DNA of 64,000 nt from Streptomyces sp. NBC_00820 (GCF_036347055.1 NZ_CP108882.1:4506501-4570500), one strand, 5' to 3'; numbered from the stretch's first letter, positions 24,836-34,932 are shown. Numbers and translations are program-made. The notes: generated by a model from the sequence alone, not told the origin.

Positions 24836-24854
24836 CGGCGGCGAGAGGCCGCCG
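24836..24854 (+). terminator. Hairpin after the small membrane gene
   Basis: 7-bp stem (CGGCGGC/GCCGCCG) with a 5-nt loop immediately after the stop codon, separating it from topA. Confidence 0.55.
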
Positions 24855-25100
24855 CGCGAAGCGCCCGGGTAAAGGGAGCGTCATGCTCCGGACAGGGGCG
24901 AGGAGTCGTCGGACACTCCGGGCGGCAGGAATGGCGGTAGTCGGGTTACCGTTCGAGTGGCCGTTGTGGGCTTTTCCCGTTTGACACGGGGGCGGGATGT
25001 AGCGTCACACTCCGCAGCGTCACATGAGCCAACAGCACGCCGCGACCCCCGGGACCAAGGCCTGGGGAGGCCACAGCGTCGACCGGAGAGAAGAGCGAAG

Positions 25101-27926
25101 TTGTCCCCGACCAGCGACACCGCACACGGCGGCCGCCGACTCGTCATCGTCGAGTCGCCTGCCAAGGCGAAGACGATCAAGGGCTACCTCGGCCCCGGCT
25201 ACGTCGTCGAAGCGAGCGTCGGGCACATCCGCGACCTCCCCAACGGTGCCGCGGAGGTGCCGGAGAAGTACACCGGTGAGGTGCGCCGCCTCGGTGTGGA
25301 CGTCGAACACGACTTCCAGCCGATCTATGTGGTCAACGCGGACAAGAAGGCGCAGGTCAAGAAGCTCAAGGACCTGCTGAAGGACTCCGACGAGCTCTTC
25401 CTCGCCACCGATGAGGACCGGGAGGGCGAGGCGATCGCCTGGCACCTCCAGGAGGTCCTCAAGCCGAAGATCCCCGTCAAGCGGATGGTCTTCCACGAGA
25501 TCACCAAGGACGCGATCCGCGAGGCCGTCGCCAACCCGCGCGAGCTGAACAAGAAGCTCGTCGACGCCCAGGAGACCCGCCGCATCCTCGACCGTCTCTA
25601 CGGCTACGAGGTCTCGCCGGTCCTGTGGAAGAAGGTCATGCCGCGCCTGTCGGCCGGCCGCGTCCAGTCCGTCGCCACCCGCCTGATCGTCGAGCGCGAG
25701 CGCGAGCGCATCGCCTTCCGCTCCGCCGAGTACTGGGACCTGACGGGCACCTTCGCGACCGGTCGCGCGGGAGACTCCTCGGACCCGTCCTCGCTGGTCG
25801 CCCGCCTGCAGAGCGTCGACGGCAGGCGCATCGCGCAGGGCCGCGACTTCGACTCCCTCGGCCGGCTCAAGAGCCAGAGCATCCACCAGCTCGACGAGGC
25901 GAACGCCCGCGCCCTCGCCGTCGCCCTGGAGAACACCCGCTTCTCCGTGCGCTCCGTCGAGTCCAAGCCGTACCGCCGCTCGCCGTACGCCCCGTTCCGT
26001 ACGACGACGCTCCAGCAGGAGGCCAGCCGCAAGCTCGGCTTCGGTGCGAAGGCGACCATGCAGGTCGCCCAGAAGCTGTACGAGAACGGCTACATCACGT
26101 ACATGCGTACGGACTCCACGACGCTGAGCGACACCGCGATCGCGGCCGCCCGCGCCCAGGTCACGCATCTGTACGGCGCCGAGTACCTGCCCTCCGCCCC
26201 GCGCACCTACGCCGCCAAGGTGAAGAACGCGCAGGAGGCCCACGAGGCGATCCGCCCCTCGGGCGACCGTTTCCGCACGCCCGCCGAGACCGGTCTGACC
26301 GGTGACCAGTTCAGGCTCTACGAGCTGATCTGGAAGCGGACCGTCGCCTCCCAGATGAAGGACGCGACCGGCAACAGCGTGACCGTGAAGATCGGTGGCG
26401 CCGCCGCCGACGGCCGGGACGTCGAGTTCAGCGCCTCCGGCAAGACGATCACCTTCCACGGCTTCATGAAGGCCTACGTCGAGGGCGCCGACGACCCGAA
26501 CGCCGAGCTGGACGACCGCGAGCGCCGGCTGCCGCAGGTCGCCGAGGGCGACGCGCTGTCCGCCGAGGAGATCACGGCCGACGGCCACGCCACCAAGGCG
26601 CCGGCCCGCTACACCGAGGCATCCCTGGTCAAGGAGCTCGAAGAGCGCGAGATCGGGCGCCCGTCGACGTACGCGTCGATCATCGGCACGATCCTCGACC
26701 GCGGCTACGTGTTCAAGAAGGGCACGGCCCTGGTGCCGTCCTTCCTGTCCTTCGCCGTGGTCAACCTCCTGGAGAAGCACTTCGGGCGGCTCGTCGACTA
26801 CGACTTCACCGCCAAGATGGAGGACGACCTCGACCGCATCGCGCGTGGCGAGGCCCAGTCCGTGCCGTGGCTGAAGCGCTTCTACTTCGGCGAGGGCACC
26901 GTGACCGGCGCCGCCGCCGCCGACGCCGGCAACGGCGACGGGGACCACCTCGGTGGCCTCAAGGAGCTGGTGACCGACCTGGGCGCGATCGACGCGCGCG
27001 AGGTGTCGTCGTTCCCGGTGGGCTCCGGCATCGTGCTGCGGGTGGGCCGCTACGGCCCCTACATCGAGCGCGGCGAGAAGGACACCGAGGAGCACCAGCG
27101 TGCCGACGTCTCGGCCGACCTGGCGCCGGACGAGCTGACCGTCGAGCTGGCCGAGCAGCTGCTGGCCGAGCCGAGCGGCGACTACGAGCTGGGCACCGAC
27201 CCGAAGTCGGGCCACGAGATCGTCGCCAAGCGCGGCCGCTACGGCCCCTACGTCACGGAGATCCTCCCCGAGGGCACCCCGAAGACCGGGAAGAACGCCG
27301 TCAAGCCGCGTACCGCCTCGCTCTTCAAGACCATGTCGCCCGACACGGTGACCCTCGCGGAAGCGCTCCAGCTGATGTCGCTGCCGCGTGTGGTCGGCAC
27401 CGACGCCGACGGCGTGGAGATCACCGCGCAGAACGGCCGCTACGGCCCGTACCTGAAGAAGGGCACGGACTCGCGCTCGCTGACGGCCGAGGACCAGCTG
27501 TTCACGATCACGCTGGAGGAGGCGCAGGCGATCTACGCCCAGCCCAAGCAGCGTGGCCGTGCGGCCGCCAAGCCGCCGCTGGCGGAGCTGGGCCAGGACC
27601 CGGTCTCCGGCAAGCCGGTCGTGGTCAAGGACGGCCGCTTCGGCCCGTACGTCACCGACGGCGAGACCAACGCGACCCTGCGCTCCGGCGACAGCGTCGA
27701 GACGATCACCCCCGAGCGCGGCTTCGAGCTGCTCGCGGAGAAGCGCGCGAAGGCTCCCGCCAAGAAGACCGCGAAGAAGGCTCCGGCCAAGAAGGCCGCC
27801 CCGGCGAAGAAGACCGCCGCCAAGAAGACGGCGGCCAAGAAGACGACGACGGCGGCGAAGAAGACCACGGCCAAGAAGACCACCGCGGCCGCGAAGAAGA
27901 CGGCTGCCTCCCGCGCGGAGGACTGA
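25101..27926 (+). CDS. topA: DNA topoisomerase I with lysine-repeat tail
   Basis: A 941-residue type IA topoisomerase that relaxes negative supercoils. The toprim domain (VESPAKAKTI near residue 17; DEDREGEAIAW) is followed by the core with the catalytic tyrosine at residue 334 (ITYMRTDST). Four C-terminal GRYGPY-type topo repeats follow at roughly 640-870. The tail is not zinc-fingered but is a run of AAKKT-like lysine repeats (last ~60 residues), a Streptomyces trait reported to raise processivity. The TTG start at 25101 follows GGAGAGAAGAG and matches the family N-terminus. A long hairpin follows the gene. Confidence 0.97.
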   Translation: MSPTSDTAHGGRRLVIVESPAKAKTIKGYLGPGYVVEASVGHIRDLPNGAAEVPEKYTGEVRRLGVDVEHDFQPIYVVNADKKAQVKKLKDLLKDSDELFLATDEDREGEAIAWHLQEVLKPKIPVKRMVFHEITKDAIREAVANPRELNKKLVDAQETRRILDRLYGYEVSPVLWKKVMPRLSAGRVQSVATRLIVERERERIAFRSAEYWDLTGTFATGRAGDSSDPSSLVARLQSVDGRRIAQGRDFDSLGRLKSQSIHQLDEANARALAVALENTRFSVRSVESKPYRRSPYAPFRTTTLQQEASRKLGFGAKATMQVAQKLYENGYITYMRTDSTTLSDTAIAAARAQVTHLYGAEYLPSAPRTYAAKVKNAQEAHEAIRPSGDRFRTPAETGLTGDQFRLYELIWKRTVASQMKDATGNSVTVKIGGAAADGRDVEFSASGKTITFHGFMKAYVEGADDPNAELDDRERRLPQVAEGDALSAEEITADGHATKAPARYTEASLVKELEEREIGRPSTYASIIGTILDRGYVFKKGTALVPSFLSFAVVNLLEKHFGRLVDYDFTAKMEDDLDRIARGEAQSVPWLKRFYFGEGTVTGAAAADAGNGDGDHLGGLKELVTDLGAIDAREVSSFPVGSGIVLRVGRYGPYIERGEKDTEEHQRADVSADLAPDELTVELAEQLLAEPSGDYELGTDPKSGHEIVAKRGRYGPYVTEILPEGTPKTGKNAVKPRTASLFKTMSPDTVTLAEALQLMSLPRVVGTDADGVEITAQNGRYGPYLKKGTDSRSLTAEDQLFTITLEEAQAIYAQPKQRGRAAAKPPLAELGQDPVSGKPVVVKDGRFGPYVTDGETNATLRSGDSVETITPERGFELLAEKRAKAPAKKTAKKAPAKKAAPAKKTAAKKTAAKKTTTAAKKTTAKKTTAAAKKTAASRAED

Positions 27927-27932
27927 GGTCCC

Positions 27933-27969
27933 GCCGCCGGCCCGCGGTCACCGACCACGGGCCGGCGGC
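27933..27969 (+). terminator. topA terminator
   Basis: A perfect 12-bp stem (27933-27944 with 27958-27969). The loop contains a further GGTC/GACC pair. The remaining gap up to tmk (27970-28342) has no supported gene. Confidence 0.8.
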
Positions 27970-28342
27970 GTCTGACCGCGCGCGGGCGTCCCCGACCGTG
28001 AGTCGAGGGGGGGGCTTCGGCTCGGCTTCGGCTTGTGCCGACGCCACGGCTTCCGGTTTCTGCTCGTGCGAAGGCATCGGGATCCGGCCGTCAGACCTGC
28101 CGGTGCCACGTCCGGCGGTACGGCCCGTCCGTGATTCGCGCCTCTTGTGTACGCCGGTTCCGGCACGGTGACCGCTCCGGACGCCGAGTCCCGTCCGGCG
28201 CGAGAGGCGTACGCCACCCGCTTCCCCGGCGGCCCGTCGCACCGTTTCACCGAGCGAACGCCCCGGCATCACTTTGATGTCGGGGCGTGCCCGCGTCCGG
28301 CGAGCGGGGCTCGCTGTCGGCGGCTGCCGATAGGCTGAACGC

Positions 28343-31300
28343 ATGACGCGAGCCGAGCAGCCAACGGCGCCCCCCACACCACCGGACGACGCCCTGGTCG
28401 CGGATTCCCGCGAGCGCGCCGTCCGCTCACTGCTGCGCCGACCGGAGATGAGGCGCTTGTGGAGCGCCCATCTCGTGAGCGGCGTCGGCGACGCCCTGGC
28501 GCTGCTGGTGCTGGTGGTCCTCGTCCTCCAGGCAGCCATCGCCGAGGGCGCCTTCGGCGGCGGCTACCGAGGCGTGGCGTTCGCAGTGGCGACGGTTTTC
28601 GCCGCGCGGATCGTGGCCACCCTGCTCTTCGGTGCCGTCCTTCTCGGCCCGCTGACCTCCCTCACCTCGCAGGACGGTCCGCTCGACCGCCGCTGGACCA
28701 TGGTCGGCGCCGACGGCCTCCGCGCCGCACTGATGATGATCGCGCCGCTGTGGATCGACTGGACCCCGGACAACGCGCTCGCGGTCCTGCTGGTCACCGC
28801 CTTCGTCATCGGCGTCGCCGAGCGGCTGTGGACGGTGTGCCGGGAGAGCGCGGCCCCCGCACTGCTGCCCGCGCCGCCGCCGGAGGGGGCGACGGTACGG
28901 CCGCTTCCGGACCACATGGACGCCCTGCGCCGGCTCGCCCTGCGCACCAGCTTCCTGGCCATCCCGCTGGCGGCCGCCACCCTGGTCGTCGCCTCCCTGT
29001 TCAACAATCTGCTCGGCACCGGCGTCGCCTGGTTCGACCAGCACCAGGCGGCCCTCGGGTCGTACGTGGCGGCCGGTCTGTTCGCCGCGTCCCTGTCCGT
29101 GCTGACCGCCCTGCGGCTGCCCGGCGCGCGTACCCCGCGCGCGCGGTCCCCGCTGGAGGGGCTGCGCCGTCCGCGCACCGGTGAGGGCATCGACAAGGGC
29201 CGTACAGGCGTCGTTCCGCTGCTCGTCACCGCCTGCGCGGCCGTCGCCGGCGCCATCGCCGCCGCCGTCGCGGTGTGCGTGCTGCACGCCACCGACCTGG
29301 GCGGCGGACCCGTCCTGTACGGCCTCCTGGTGCTCGGCCTCACCGGCGGTGTCGCCGTCGGCATCCGCACGGCGCCCGCGCTGCTGCCCTCGCTCTCGCG
29401 CCGCCGGCTCCTCGCCATCGCGATCGCGTTCACCGGCATCGCCCTGCTGGCCGCCGGCCTCGTCCCCGACGTCACCACCGTGCTGCTGATCGTCACGCTG
29501 GCCGGTGTCGCCGCGGGCGTGGCCGCCAACACCGGGCACGCGCTGCTCGACCAGGAGACCGAGGAGTACCGCAGGCCGCGCGTCACGGAGCACCTGCAGG
29601 CCGTGGTCCGTGTCTTCATAGCGCTCGGCGCGCTGATCGCCCCCGTGGTCGCCGGGCTCATCGGCCGGCACCGGCTGGAGAACGGCAGGTTCGTCTTCGC
29701 GCACGGCGGTGCCTCCTTCACGCTGATGCTCGTCGGCGCGCTGCTGCTCCCGGTGGCCGTCCTGGTGCTCGCCAAGGTCGACGACCGCTCCGGCATCCCG
29801 CTGCGCCAGGACCTCAAGGACGCGCTGCTCGGCGGCGACGACCCGGTCACCGCAACGGCGGCCAGCGGTTTCTTCATCGCCCTGGAGGGCGGCGACGGCG
29901 CCGGCAAGTCCACCCAGGCCGAGGCCCTCGCGGAGTGGATCCGCGCCAAGGGCCACGAGGTCGTGCTCACCCGCGAGCCCGGCGCCACCCCCGTGGGCAA
30001 GCGGCTGCGCTCGATCCTGCTGGACGTGTCCTCGGCGGGCCTGTCGCACCGCGCGGAGGCCCTGCTCTACGCGGCCGACCGGGCCGAGCACGTCGACACC
30101 GTCGTACGGCCCGCCCTGGAGCGCGGCGCGGTCGTCATCTCCGACCGCTACATCGACTCGTCCGTCGCCTACCAGGGCGCCGGCCGCGATCTCTCCCCGA
30201 CCGAGATCGCCCGCATCAACCGCTGGGCGACCGACGGGCTCGTCCCGCACCTCACCGTCCTGCTGGACGTCGCCCCGGAGGCCGCGCGCGAGCGGTTCAC
30301 GGAGGCACCGGACCGGCTGGAGTCCGAGCCGGCCGAGTTCCACGCGCGCGTGCGGGCCGGATTCCTCACCCTGGCCGCCTCCGACCCCGGCCGCTACCTG
30401 GTCGTGGACGCCGGGCAGGAGCCCGAGGCCGTCACCACCGTGATCCGGCACCGGCTCGACACCGTCCTGCCGCTGTCCGAGGCCGAGGTCAAGGCCCAGG
30501 AAGAGGCCCGGAAGAAGGCCGAGGAGGAAGCGCGTCGCAAGGCCGAGGAAGAGGCCGCGCGCAAGGCCGAGGAGGAGCGCCTGGAGCGTGAGCGCCAGGA
30601 GCAGCTGGCCCGGCTGCGCGCCGAGGAGGAGGAGCGCAAGCAGCGCGAGCTGGAGGAGGCCCAGCGTCGCGAGGCCGAACGCCAGGCCGAGGAGGCCCGC
30701 CGCCGCGCCGAGGAGGCGCACCGGCGTGCCGAGGAGGAGCGCGCGCGTCTCCTCGCGGAGGAGAAGGTCCGCGCCGAGGAGGAGGCCCGCCGCAAGGCCG
30801 ACGAGGAGCGCCGGCGCAAGCAGGCCGAGGAGGAGGCCCGGCTGCGCGCCGAGGCCGAGACCCGGCGCCTGGAGAAGCAGCGCAAGGCCGAGGAGGCCCT
30901 GCTGCGCGCGGAGGAGGCCCGCCGCCAGGCGGCCGATGCCGCGGCGGCGGCGGACGCCGCGGCCCGCCGGAACGGCGCACCGCGACCCGCGGTACCGGGC
31001 GAGACCCCGGACGAGGTGACCGTGGCGACCCCCGTGGTGTCGCCGGACGCGGACCGGACGGCTCGGCGGCCGGAGGCCGCACGGGGCGTCGACGAGACGG
31101 TTCCGACGCCGGTCGTGTCCCCGCAGGCGTCTCCCCAGGCGTCTCCCCACAGGTCTCCCTACGGGACGGCCGGTGCCGGCAACGACTCCGAGGTGACGGC
31201 AGAGCTGCCGGTCGCCCCGGGTACGGCGGACGAGACGACGGTCCTGCCGCCGGTTCCTCAGGCTCCTCCGGCTCCGCCGCGTGCAGCCGACGAGACCGCC

Positions 31301-31630
31301 GTACTGCCGAAGGTGACCTTCGGGGCCGCCGACGAGACGGCCGTACTGCCTCCCGTACGGGGCGACGGCTCGGCGGACCGCGTACCGCCCGGCTTCTTCC
31401 GGGACGAGCGGCCCGCCGACGGTCCCGACAGCGCCGACGACCGCACCCGCGAGATGCCCAGGCTCGACGCCGGCGGCAAGCCCCGCCGGCGCCCGCGGCC
31501 CGACTGGGCCGAGGAGACCCCGCTGGACGACCTGCCGTCGCTGGCGGACGAGCTGCTGGGTTCGTACGACGAACGGGAGTACGGCGGCGACGAGGACCAG
31601 GGCCGCCGGGGCCGCGGCCGGCGCGACTGA
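28343..31630 (+). CDS. tmk: MFS-like membrane domain fused to thymidylate kinase and coiled coil
   Basis: A 1095-residue three-part protein. Residues ~30-490 are an MFS-like domain of about 12 helices. Residues ~508-710 are a complete thymidylate kinase: P-loop GGDGAGKST near 516, the DR motif SDRYIDSSVAYQG near 600, and a YLVVDA end. It phosphorylates dTMP for DNA synthesis. Residues ~713-885 are an uninterrupted Glu/Ala/Arg coiled coil. The rest is disordered, with repeated Thr/Val motifs such as ADETAVLP. The fusion recurs in Streptomyces, so it is not an assembly error. It implies a membrane-tethered nucleotide kinase. The ATG at 28343 has only a weak AGG upstream. Confidence 0.93.
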   Translation: MTRAEQPTAPPTPPDDALVADSRERAVRSLLRRPEMRRLWSAHLVSGVGDALALLVLVVLVLQAAIAEGAFGGGYRGVAFAVATVFAARIVATLLFGAVLLGPLTSLTSQDGPLDRRWTMVGADGLRAALMMIAPLWIDWTPDNALAVLLVTAFVIGVAERLWTVCRESAAPALLPAPPPEGATVRPLPDHMDALRRLALRTSFLAIPLAAATLVVASLFNNLLGTGVAWFDQHQAALGSYVAAGLFAASLSVLTALRLPGARTPRARSPLEGLRRPRTGEGIDKGRTGVVPLLVTACAAVAGAIAAAVAVCVLHATDLGGGPVLYGLLVLGLTGGVAVGIRTAPALLPSLSRRRLLAIAIAFTGIALLAAGLVPDVTTVLLIVTLAGVAAGVAANTGHALLDQETEEYRRPRVTEHLQAVVRVFIALGALIAPVVAGLIGRHRLENGRFVFAHGGASFTLMLVGALLLPVAVLVLAKVDDRSGIPLRQDLKDALLGGDDPVTATAASGFFIALEGGDGAGKSTQAEALAEWIRAKGHEVVLTREPGATPVGKRLRSILLDVSSAGLSHRAEALLYAADRAEHVDTVVRPALERGAVVISDRYIDSSVAYQGAGRDLSPTEIARINRWATDGLVPHLTVLLDVAPEAARERFTEAPDRLESEPAEFHARVRAGFLTLAASDPGRYLVVDAGQEPEAVTTVIRHRLDTVLPLSEAEVKAQEEARKKAEEEARRKAEEEAARKAEEERLERERQEQLARLRAEEEERKQRELEEAQRREAERQAEEARRRAEEAHRRAEEERARLLAEEKVRAEEEARRKADEERRRKQAEEEARLRAEAETRRLEKQRKAEEALLRAEEARRQAADAAAAADAAARRNGAPRPAVPGETPDEVTVATPVVSPDADRTARRPEAARGVDETVPTPVVSPQASPQASPHRSPYGTAGAGNDSEVTAELPVAPGTADETTVLPPVPQAPPAPPRAADETAVLPKVTFGAADETAVLPPVRGDGSADRVPPGFFRDERPADGPDSADDRTREMPRLDAGGKPRRRPRPDWAEETPLDDLPSLADELLGSYDEREYGGDEDQGRRGRGRRD

Positions 31631-31649
31631 GCCGGACCGGAGCTGCGGG

Positions 31650-31689
31650 CGGCGCCCGCCGGAGCATCTCGGTGCTCCGGCGGGCGCCG
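31650..31689 (+). terminator. tmk terminator
   Basis: 17-bp perfect GC stem (31650-31666 with 31673-31689), loop TCTCGG, followed by TTTCT. It sits 20 bp after the stop codon. Confidence 0.85.
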
Positions 31690-31866
31690 TTTCTCGTGGT
31701 CCGCTCTTGTGGTCCGCCGGGCCGGTGACCCTCGCCCGCCTGGGCCCCGGAGGCCCGGTCGGGGCCCCGATCCGAGGGCCCTGGACCCGTGAGTGGCCCA
31801 AGTTGTCAGTGCCCACCCGCACAATGGATCCAGAAAGCGGAGTGTGACGGAAGGGCGGCGTGACCC

Positions 31867-33072
31867 ATGAGCGTGTGGGACGACCTCGTCGGGCAGGAGA
31901 AGGTGAGCGCGGCGCTGGAAGGCGCCGCGCGGGACGCCGACGCCCTCGTCACGGCCGCCGCGGCGGCCGAGCCGCCTCCTGAGGCGTCGCAGATGACCCA
32001 CGCCTGGCTGTTCACCGGCCCGCCAGGAGCCGGCCGGAACCAGGCGGCGCGGGCCTTCGCGGCGGCCCTCCAGTGCGTGAGCCCGGACCGGGCCCTGGGC
32101 GGAACCCCGGGCTGCGGCTTCTGCGACGGCTGCCACACCGCACTGCTCGGCACGCACGCGGACGTCAGCACCGTCGCCGCCGTGGGCGCCGAGATCCTGG
32201 TGAAGGACATGCGGGACACGGTCCGCAAGTCGTACACCTCCCCGGCGACCGGCCGCTGGCAGATCATCCTGGTCGAGGACGCCGAGCGGCTGAACGAGAA
32301 GTCGGCCAACGCTGTCCTCAAGGCCGTGGAGGAGCCCGCACCGCGCACGGTCTGGCTGCTGTGCGCCCCCTCCATCGAGGACGTCCTGCCGACCATCCGC
32401 TCCCGCTGCCGCCACCTGAACCTGCGCACGCCCCCCGTCGAAGCCGTCGCCGACATGCTCGTACGCCGCGACGGCATCGATCCCGCCGTGGCAGCCGCCG
32501 CGGCCCGCGCCACCCAGGGGCATGTCGACAGGGCCCGCCGCCTCGCCACCGACCCGGCGGCCCGTGAGCGCCGCGCCGCCGTGCTGAAGCTGCCGCTGCG
32601 CCTCAGCGAGGTCGGCGCCTGTCTCAAGGCGGCCCAGGAGCTGGTCGACGCGGCCGCCGAGGACGCCAAGCAGCTCGCCGAGGAGACGGACGGCAAGGAG
32701 ACCGAGGAGCTGAAGGCGGCGCTGGGCGCGGCCCAGGGCGGCCGGCTTCCGCGCGGCACGGCGGGCGTGATGAAGGACCTGGAGGACATGCAGAAGCGCC
32801 GCAGGACCCGTACGCAGCGCGACAGCCTCGACGTCGCCCTCGGTGACCTCACCGGCTTCTACCGGGACGTCCTCGCCCTCCAGCTCGGTTCACGGATAGC
32901 GATCGCGAACGAGGACGCCGAGGACGCCCTGAGCCGGATCGCCCGCGGCAGCACCCCGGAGTCCACCCTGCGCCGCATCGAGGCGATCGCCGCCTGCCAC
33001 GGGGCCCTGGACCGCAATGTGGCCCCGCTGCTGGCGGTGGAGGCGATGACGATGGCCCTGCGGGCGGGGTGA
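31867..33072 (+). CDS. holB: DNA polymerase III delta-prime subunit
   Basis: A 401-residue clamp-loader subunit of the AAA+ family. The Walker A position reads GPPGAGRNQ: the catalytic lysine is replaced, as usual in delta-prime, which does not hydrolyse ATP. A zinc module (CGFCDGCHTALLGTH) is near residue 90, and the sensor region EDAERLNEKSANAVLKAVEEP with the RSRC arginine finger follows. Residues ~255-310 form a charged insertion. The ATG follows GAAGGGCGG. The topA-tmk-holB neighbourhood is a replication cluster, although each gene has its own terminator or gap. Confidence 0.95.
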   Translation: MSVWDDLVGQEKVSAALEGAARDADALVTAAAAAEPPPEASQMTHAWLFTGPPGAGRNQAARAFAAALQCVSPDRALGGTPGCGFCDGCHTALLGTHADVSTVAAVGAEILVKDMRDTVRKSYTSPATGRWQIILVEDAERLNEKSANAVLKAVEEPAPRTVWLLCAPSIEDVLPTIRSRCRHLNLRTPPVEAVADMLVRRDGIDPAVAAAAARATQGHVDRARRLATDPAARERRAAVLKLPLRLSEVGACLKAAQELVDAAAEDAKQLAEETDGKETEELKAALGAAQGGRLPRGTAGVMKDLEDMQKRRRTRTQRDSLDVALGDLTGFYRDVLALQLGSRIAIANEDAEDALSRIARGSTPESTLRRIEAIAACHGALDRNVAPLLAVEAMTMALRAG

Positions 33073-33169
33073 GCCGGGCGTACGGTGGTTGACGGACGGC
33101 GTCCCTCGTACGAGGCCACCCGCCCTCACGCTCGGCATCCATTTCCTCGCGCAGGGTTACGCTCACCTG

Positions 33170-34825
33170 ATGTACACCAGGTCATCCCCTCGCCGGACCT
33201 TCCGGGCGTCCTGGCTCTCCGGGACGTTCCGCCCGTCGACGCCCTGTCGGAGCCGGACCGGCACCCGTGCCGGGGCCCGCGCCACCACGACCCTGCTCGC
33301 GGCGGCGGCACTGCTGGTGTCCGCCTGCTCCGCCGGGAGTTCCTCCACCTCGGCCGGCGGCGTGGCGCAGGCGGCGCTGGCCGCGCTGCCGCGGGCGACG
33401 CCGGCGGCGCTGTCGCCGTACTACTCGCAGCCGCTGCATTGGCGCAGCTGCGGCGCCCCGGGCTTCCAGTGCGCGACGATGAAGGCGCCACTCGACTACG
33501 CCAGGCCCGGCGCGGGTGACATCAAGCTCGCCGTCTCCCTCAAGAAGGCCACCGGCAACGGCAAGCCGCTCGGCTCGCTGCTGGTGAACCCCGGCGGCCC
33601 GGGCGGCTCCGCGGTCGCCTACCTCCAGCAGTACGCGGGCGTCGGCTACCCGGCCGAGATCCGTGCCCACTACAACATCGTCGCGATGGACCCGCGGGGC
33701 GTCGCCCGCAGTGAGCCGGTCGAATGCATCGACGGCCGCCAGATGGACACGTACACCCAGACGGACCTCACCCCCGACGACCAGAAGGAGACGAACGCGC
33801 TGGTCGGCGCGGACAGGAAGTTCGCGGAGAGCTGCGGGGCCCACTCGGCGCGACTGCTGCGGCACGTCTCCACCGTCGAGGCGGCGCGGGACATGGACAT
33901 GCTGCGCGCGCTGCTGGGTGACCAGAAGCTGAACTATGTCGGCGCCTCGTACGGCACCTTCCTCGGGGCGACGTACGCCGGTCTGTTCCCGAAGCGGGTG
34001 GGCCGCATGGTGCTGGACGGCGCGATGGACCCCTCGCTCGACGCCCGCCGGCTGAACCTGGGCCAGACCGCGGGCTTCGAGACGGCCTTCCAGGCGTTCG
34101 CGAAGGACTGTGTACGGCACCCCGACTGCCCGCTCGGCGGCAGGGGCACGACACCGGCACAGGTCGGCGACCACCTGAAGGCGTTCTTCGACAAGCTGGA
34201 CGCCCACCCCGTCCCGGCGGGTGACGCGGACGGGCGCAAGGTCGGCGAGGCGCTGGCGACCATCGGGGTGATCGCGGCGATGTACGACCAGGGCAGCTGG
34301 GAGCAGTTGCGCGAGGCGCTGACGTCGGCGATGAAGGAGAACGACGGCGCCGGCCTGCTCACCCTCGCGGACAGCTACTACGAGCGGGACGCGAGCGGCC
34401 ACTACAGCAACCTGATGATGGCCAACGCCGCCGTGAACTGCCTGGACCTGCCGCCCGCCTACACGGGCCCCGAGTCGGTACGGAAGGCGCTCCCCGCTTT
34501 CCGCAAGGCGTCCCCGGTGTTCGGCGACAGCCTGGCCTGGGCCACCCTGAACTGCACCTACTGGCCCGTGAAGGCCACCGGCGAACCCCACCGCATCGAG
34601 GCGAAGGGCGCGGCCCCCATCGTGGTGGTCGGCACCACCCGTGACCCGGCGACCCCCTACCCCTGGGCCCAGTCCCTGGCCCGCCAGCTCTCCTCCGGCC
34701 GCCTGCTCACCTACGTCGGCGACGGCCACACCGCCTACGGCCGCGGCAGCGCCTGCATCGACACCGCGATCAACGGCTACCTGCTCCACGGCACCCCGCC
34801 GGCCCCCGGAAAGCGCTGCTCCTAG
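33170..34825 (+). CDS. Secreted alpha/beta-hydrolase peptidase (tripeptidyl aminopeptidase type), lipoprotein
   Basis: A 551-residue exported hydrolase. After an arginine-rich N-terminus, a hydrophobic signal ends in LLVSAC, a probable lipobox near residue 50. Catalytic elements of the SlpD/Tap-type peptidases are visible: the oxyanion segment NPGGPGGS near 145, the nucleophile elbow GASYGTF, the acid in GTTRDPATPY near 490 and the histidine in GDGHTAYG near 520. A C-terminal cysteine-containing lid (CIDTAINGYL) is typical. It likely trims N-terminal peptides outside the cell. No good ribosome binding site precedes the chosen ATG, and an in-frame start lies 27 codons upstream (33089). Confidence 0.85.
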   Translation: MYTRSSPRRTFRASWLSGTFRPSTPCRSRTGTRAGARATTTLLAAAALLVSACSAGSSSTSAGGVAQAALAALPRATPAALSPYYSQPLHWRSCGAPGFQCATMKAPLDYARPGAGDIKLAVSLKKATGNGKPLGSLLVNPGGPGGSAVAYLQQYAGVGYPAEIRAHYNIVAMDPRGVARSEPVECIDGRQMDTYTQTDLTPDDQKETNALVGADRKFAESCGAHSARLLRHVSTVEAARDMDMLRALLGDQKLNYVGASYGTFLGATYAGLFPKRVGRMVLDGAMDPSLDARRLNLGQTAGFETAFQAFAKDCVRHPDCPLGGRGTTPAQVGDHLKAFFDKLDAHPVPAGDADGRKVGEALATIGVIAAMYDQGSWEQLREALTSAMKENDGAGLLTLADSYYERDASGHYSNLMMANAAVNCLDLPPAYTGPESVRKALPAFRKASPVFGDSLAWATLNCTYWPVKATGEPHRIEAKGAAPIVVVGTTRDPATPYPWAQSLARQLSSGRLLTYVGDGHTAYGRGSACIDTAINGYLLHGTPPAPGKRCS

Positions 34826-34910
34826 CCCACCCCGCCGGCCCCGGATCTTGCGGCTCCGGGGCTGGTACGAAGCACTATCGGAAACTGTGTAGACTTACCG
34901 ACGTTGCTGA

Positions 34911-34926
34911 TCGCACCATGGTGCGA
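34911..34926. repeat. 16-bp palindrome just before tRNA-Thr
   Basis: TCGCACCATGGTGCGA is a perfect palindrome six bases before the mature tRNA 5' end. A possible -10 (TAGACT) lies ~25 bp earlier, so the palindrome would be in the 5' leader removed by RNase P. Its role is unknown. Confidence 0.5.
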
Positions 34927-34932
34927 CAGCGC

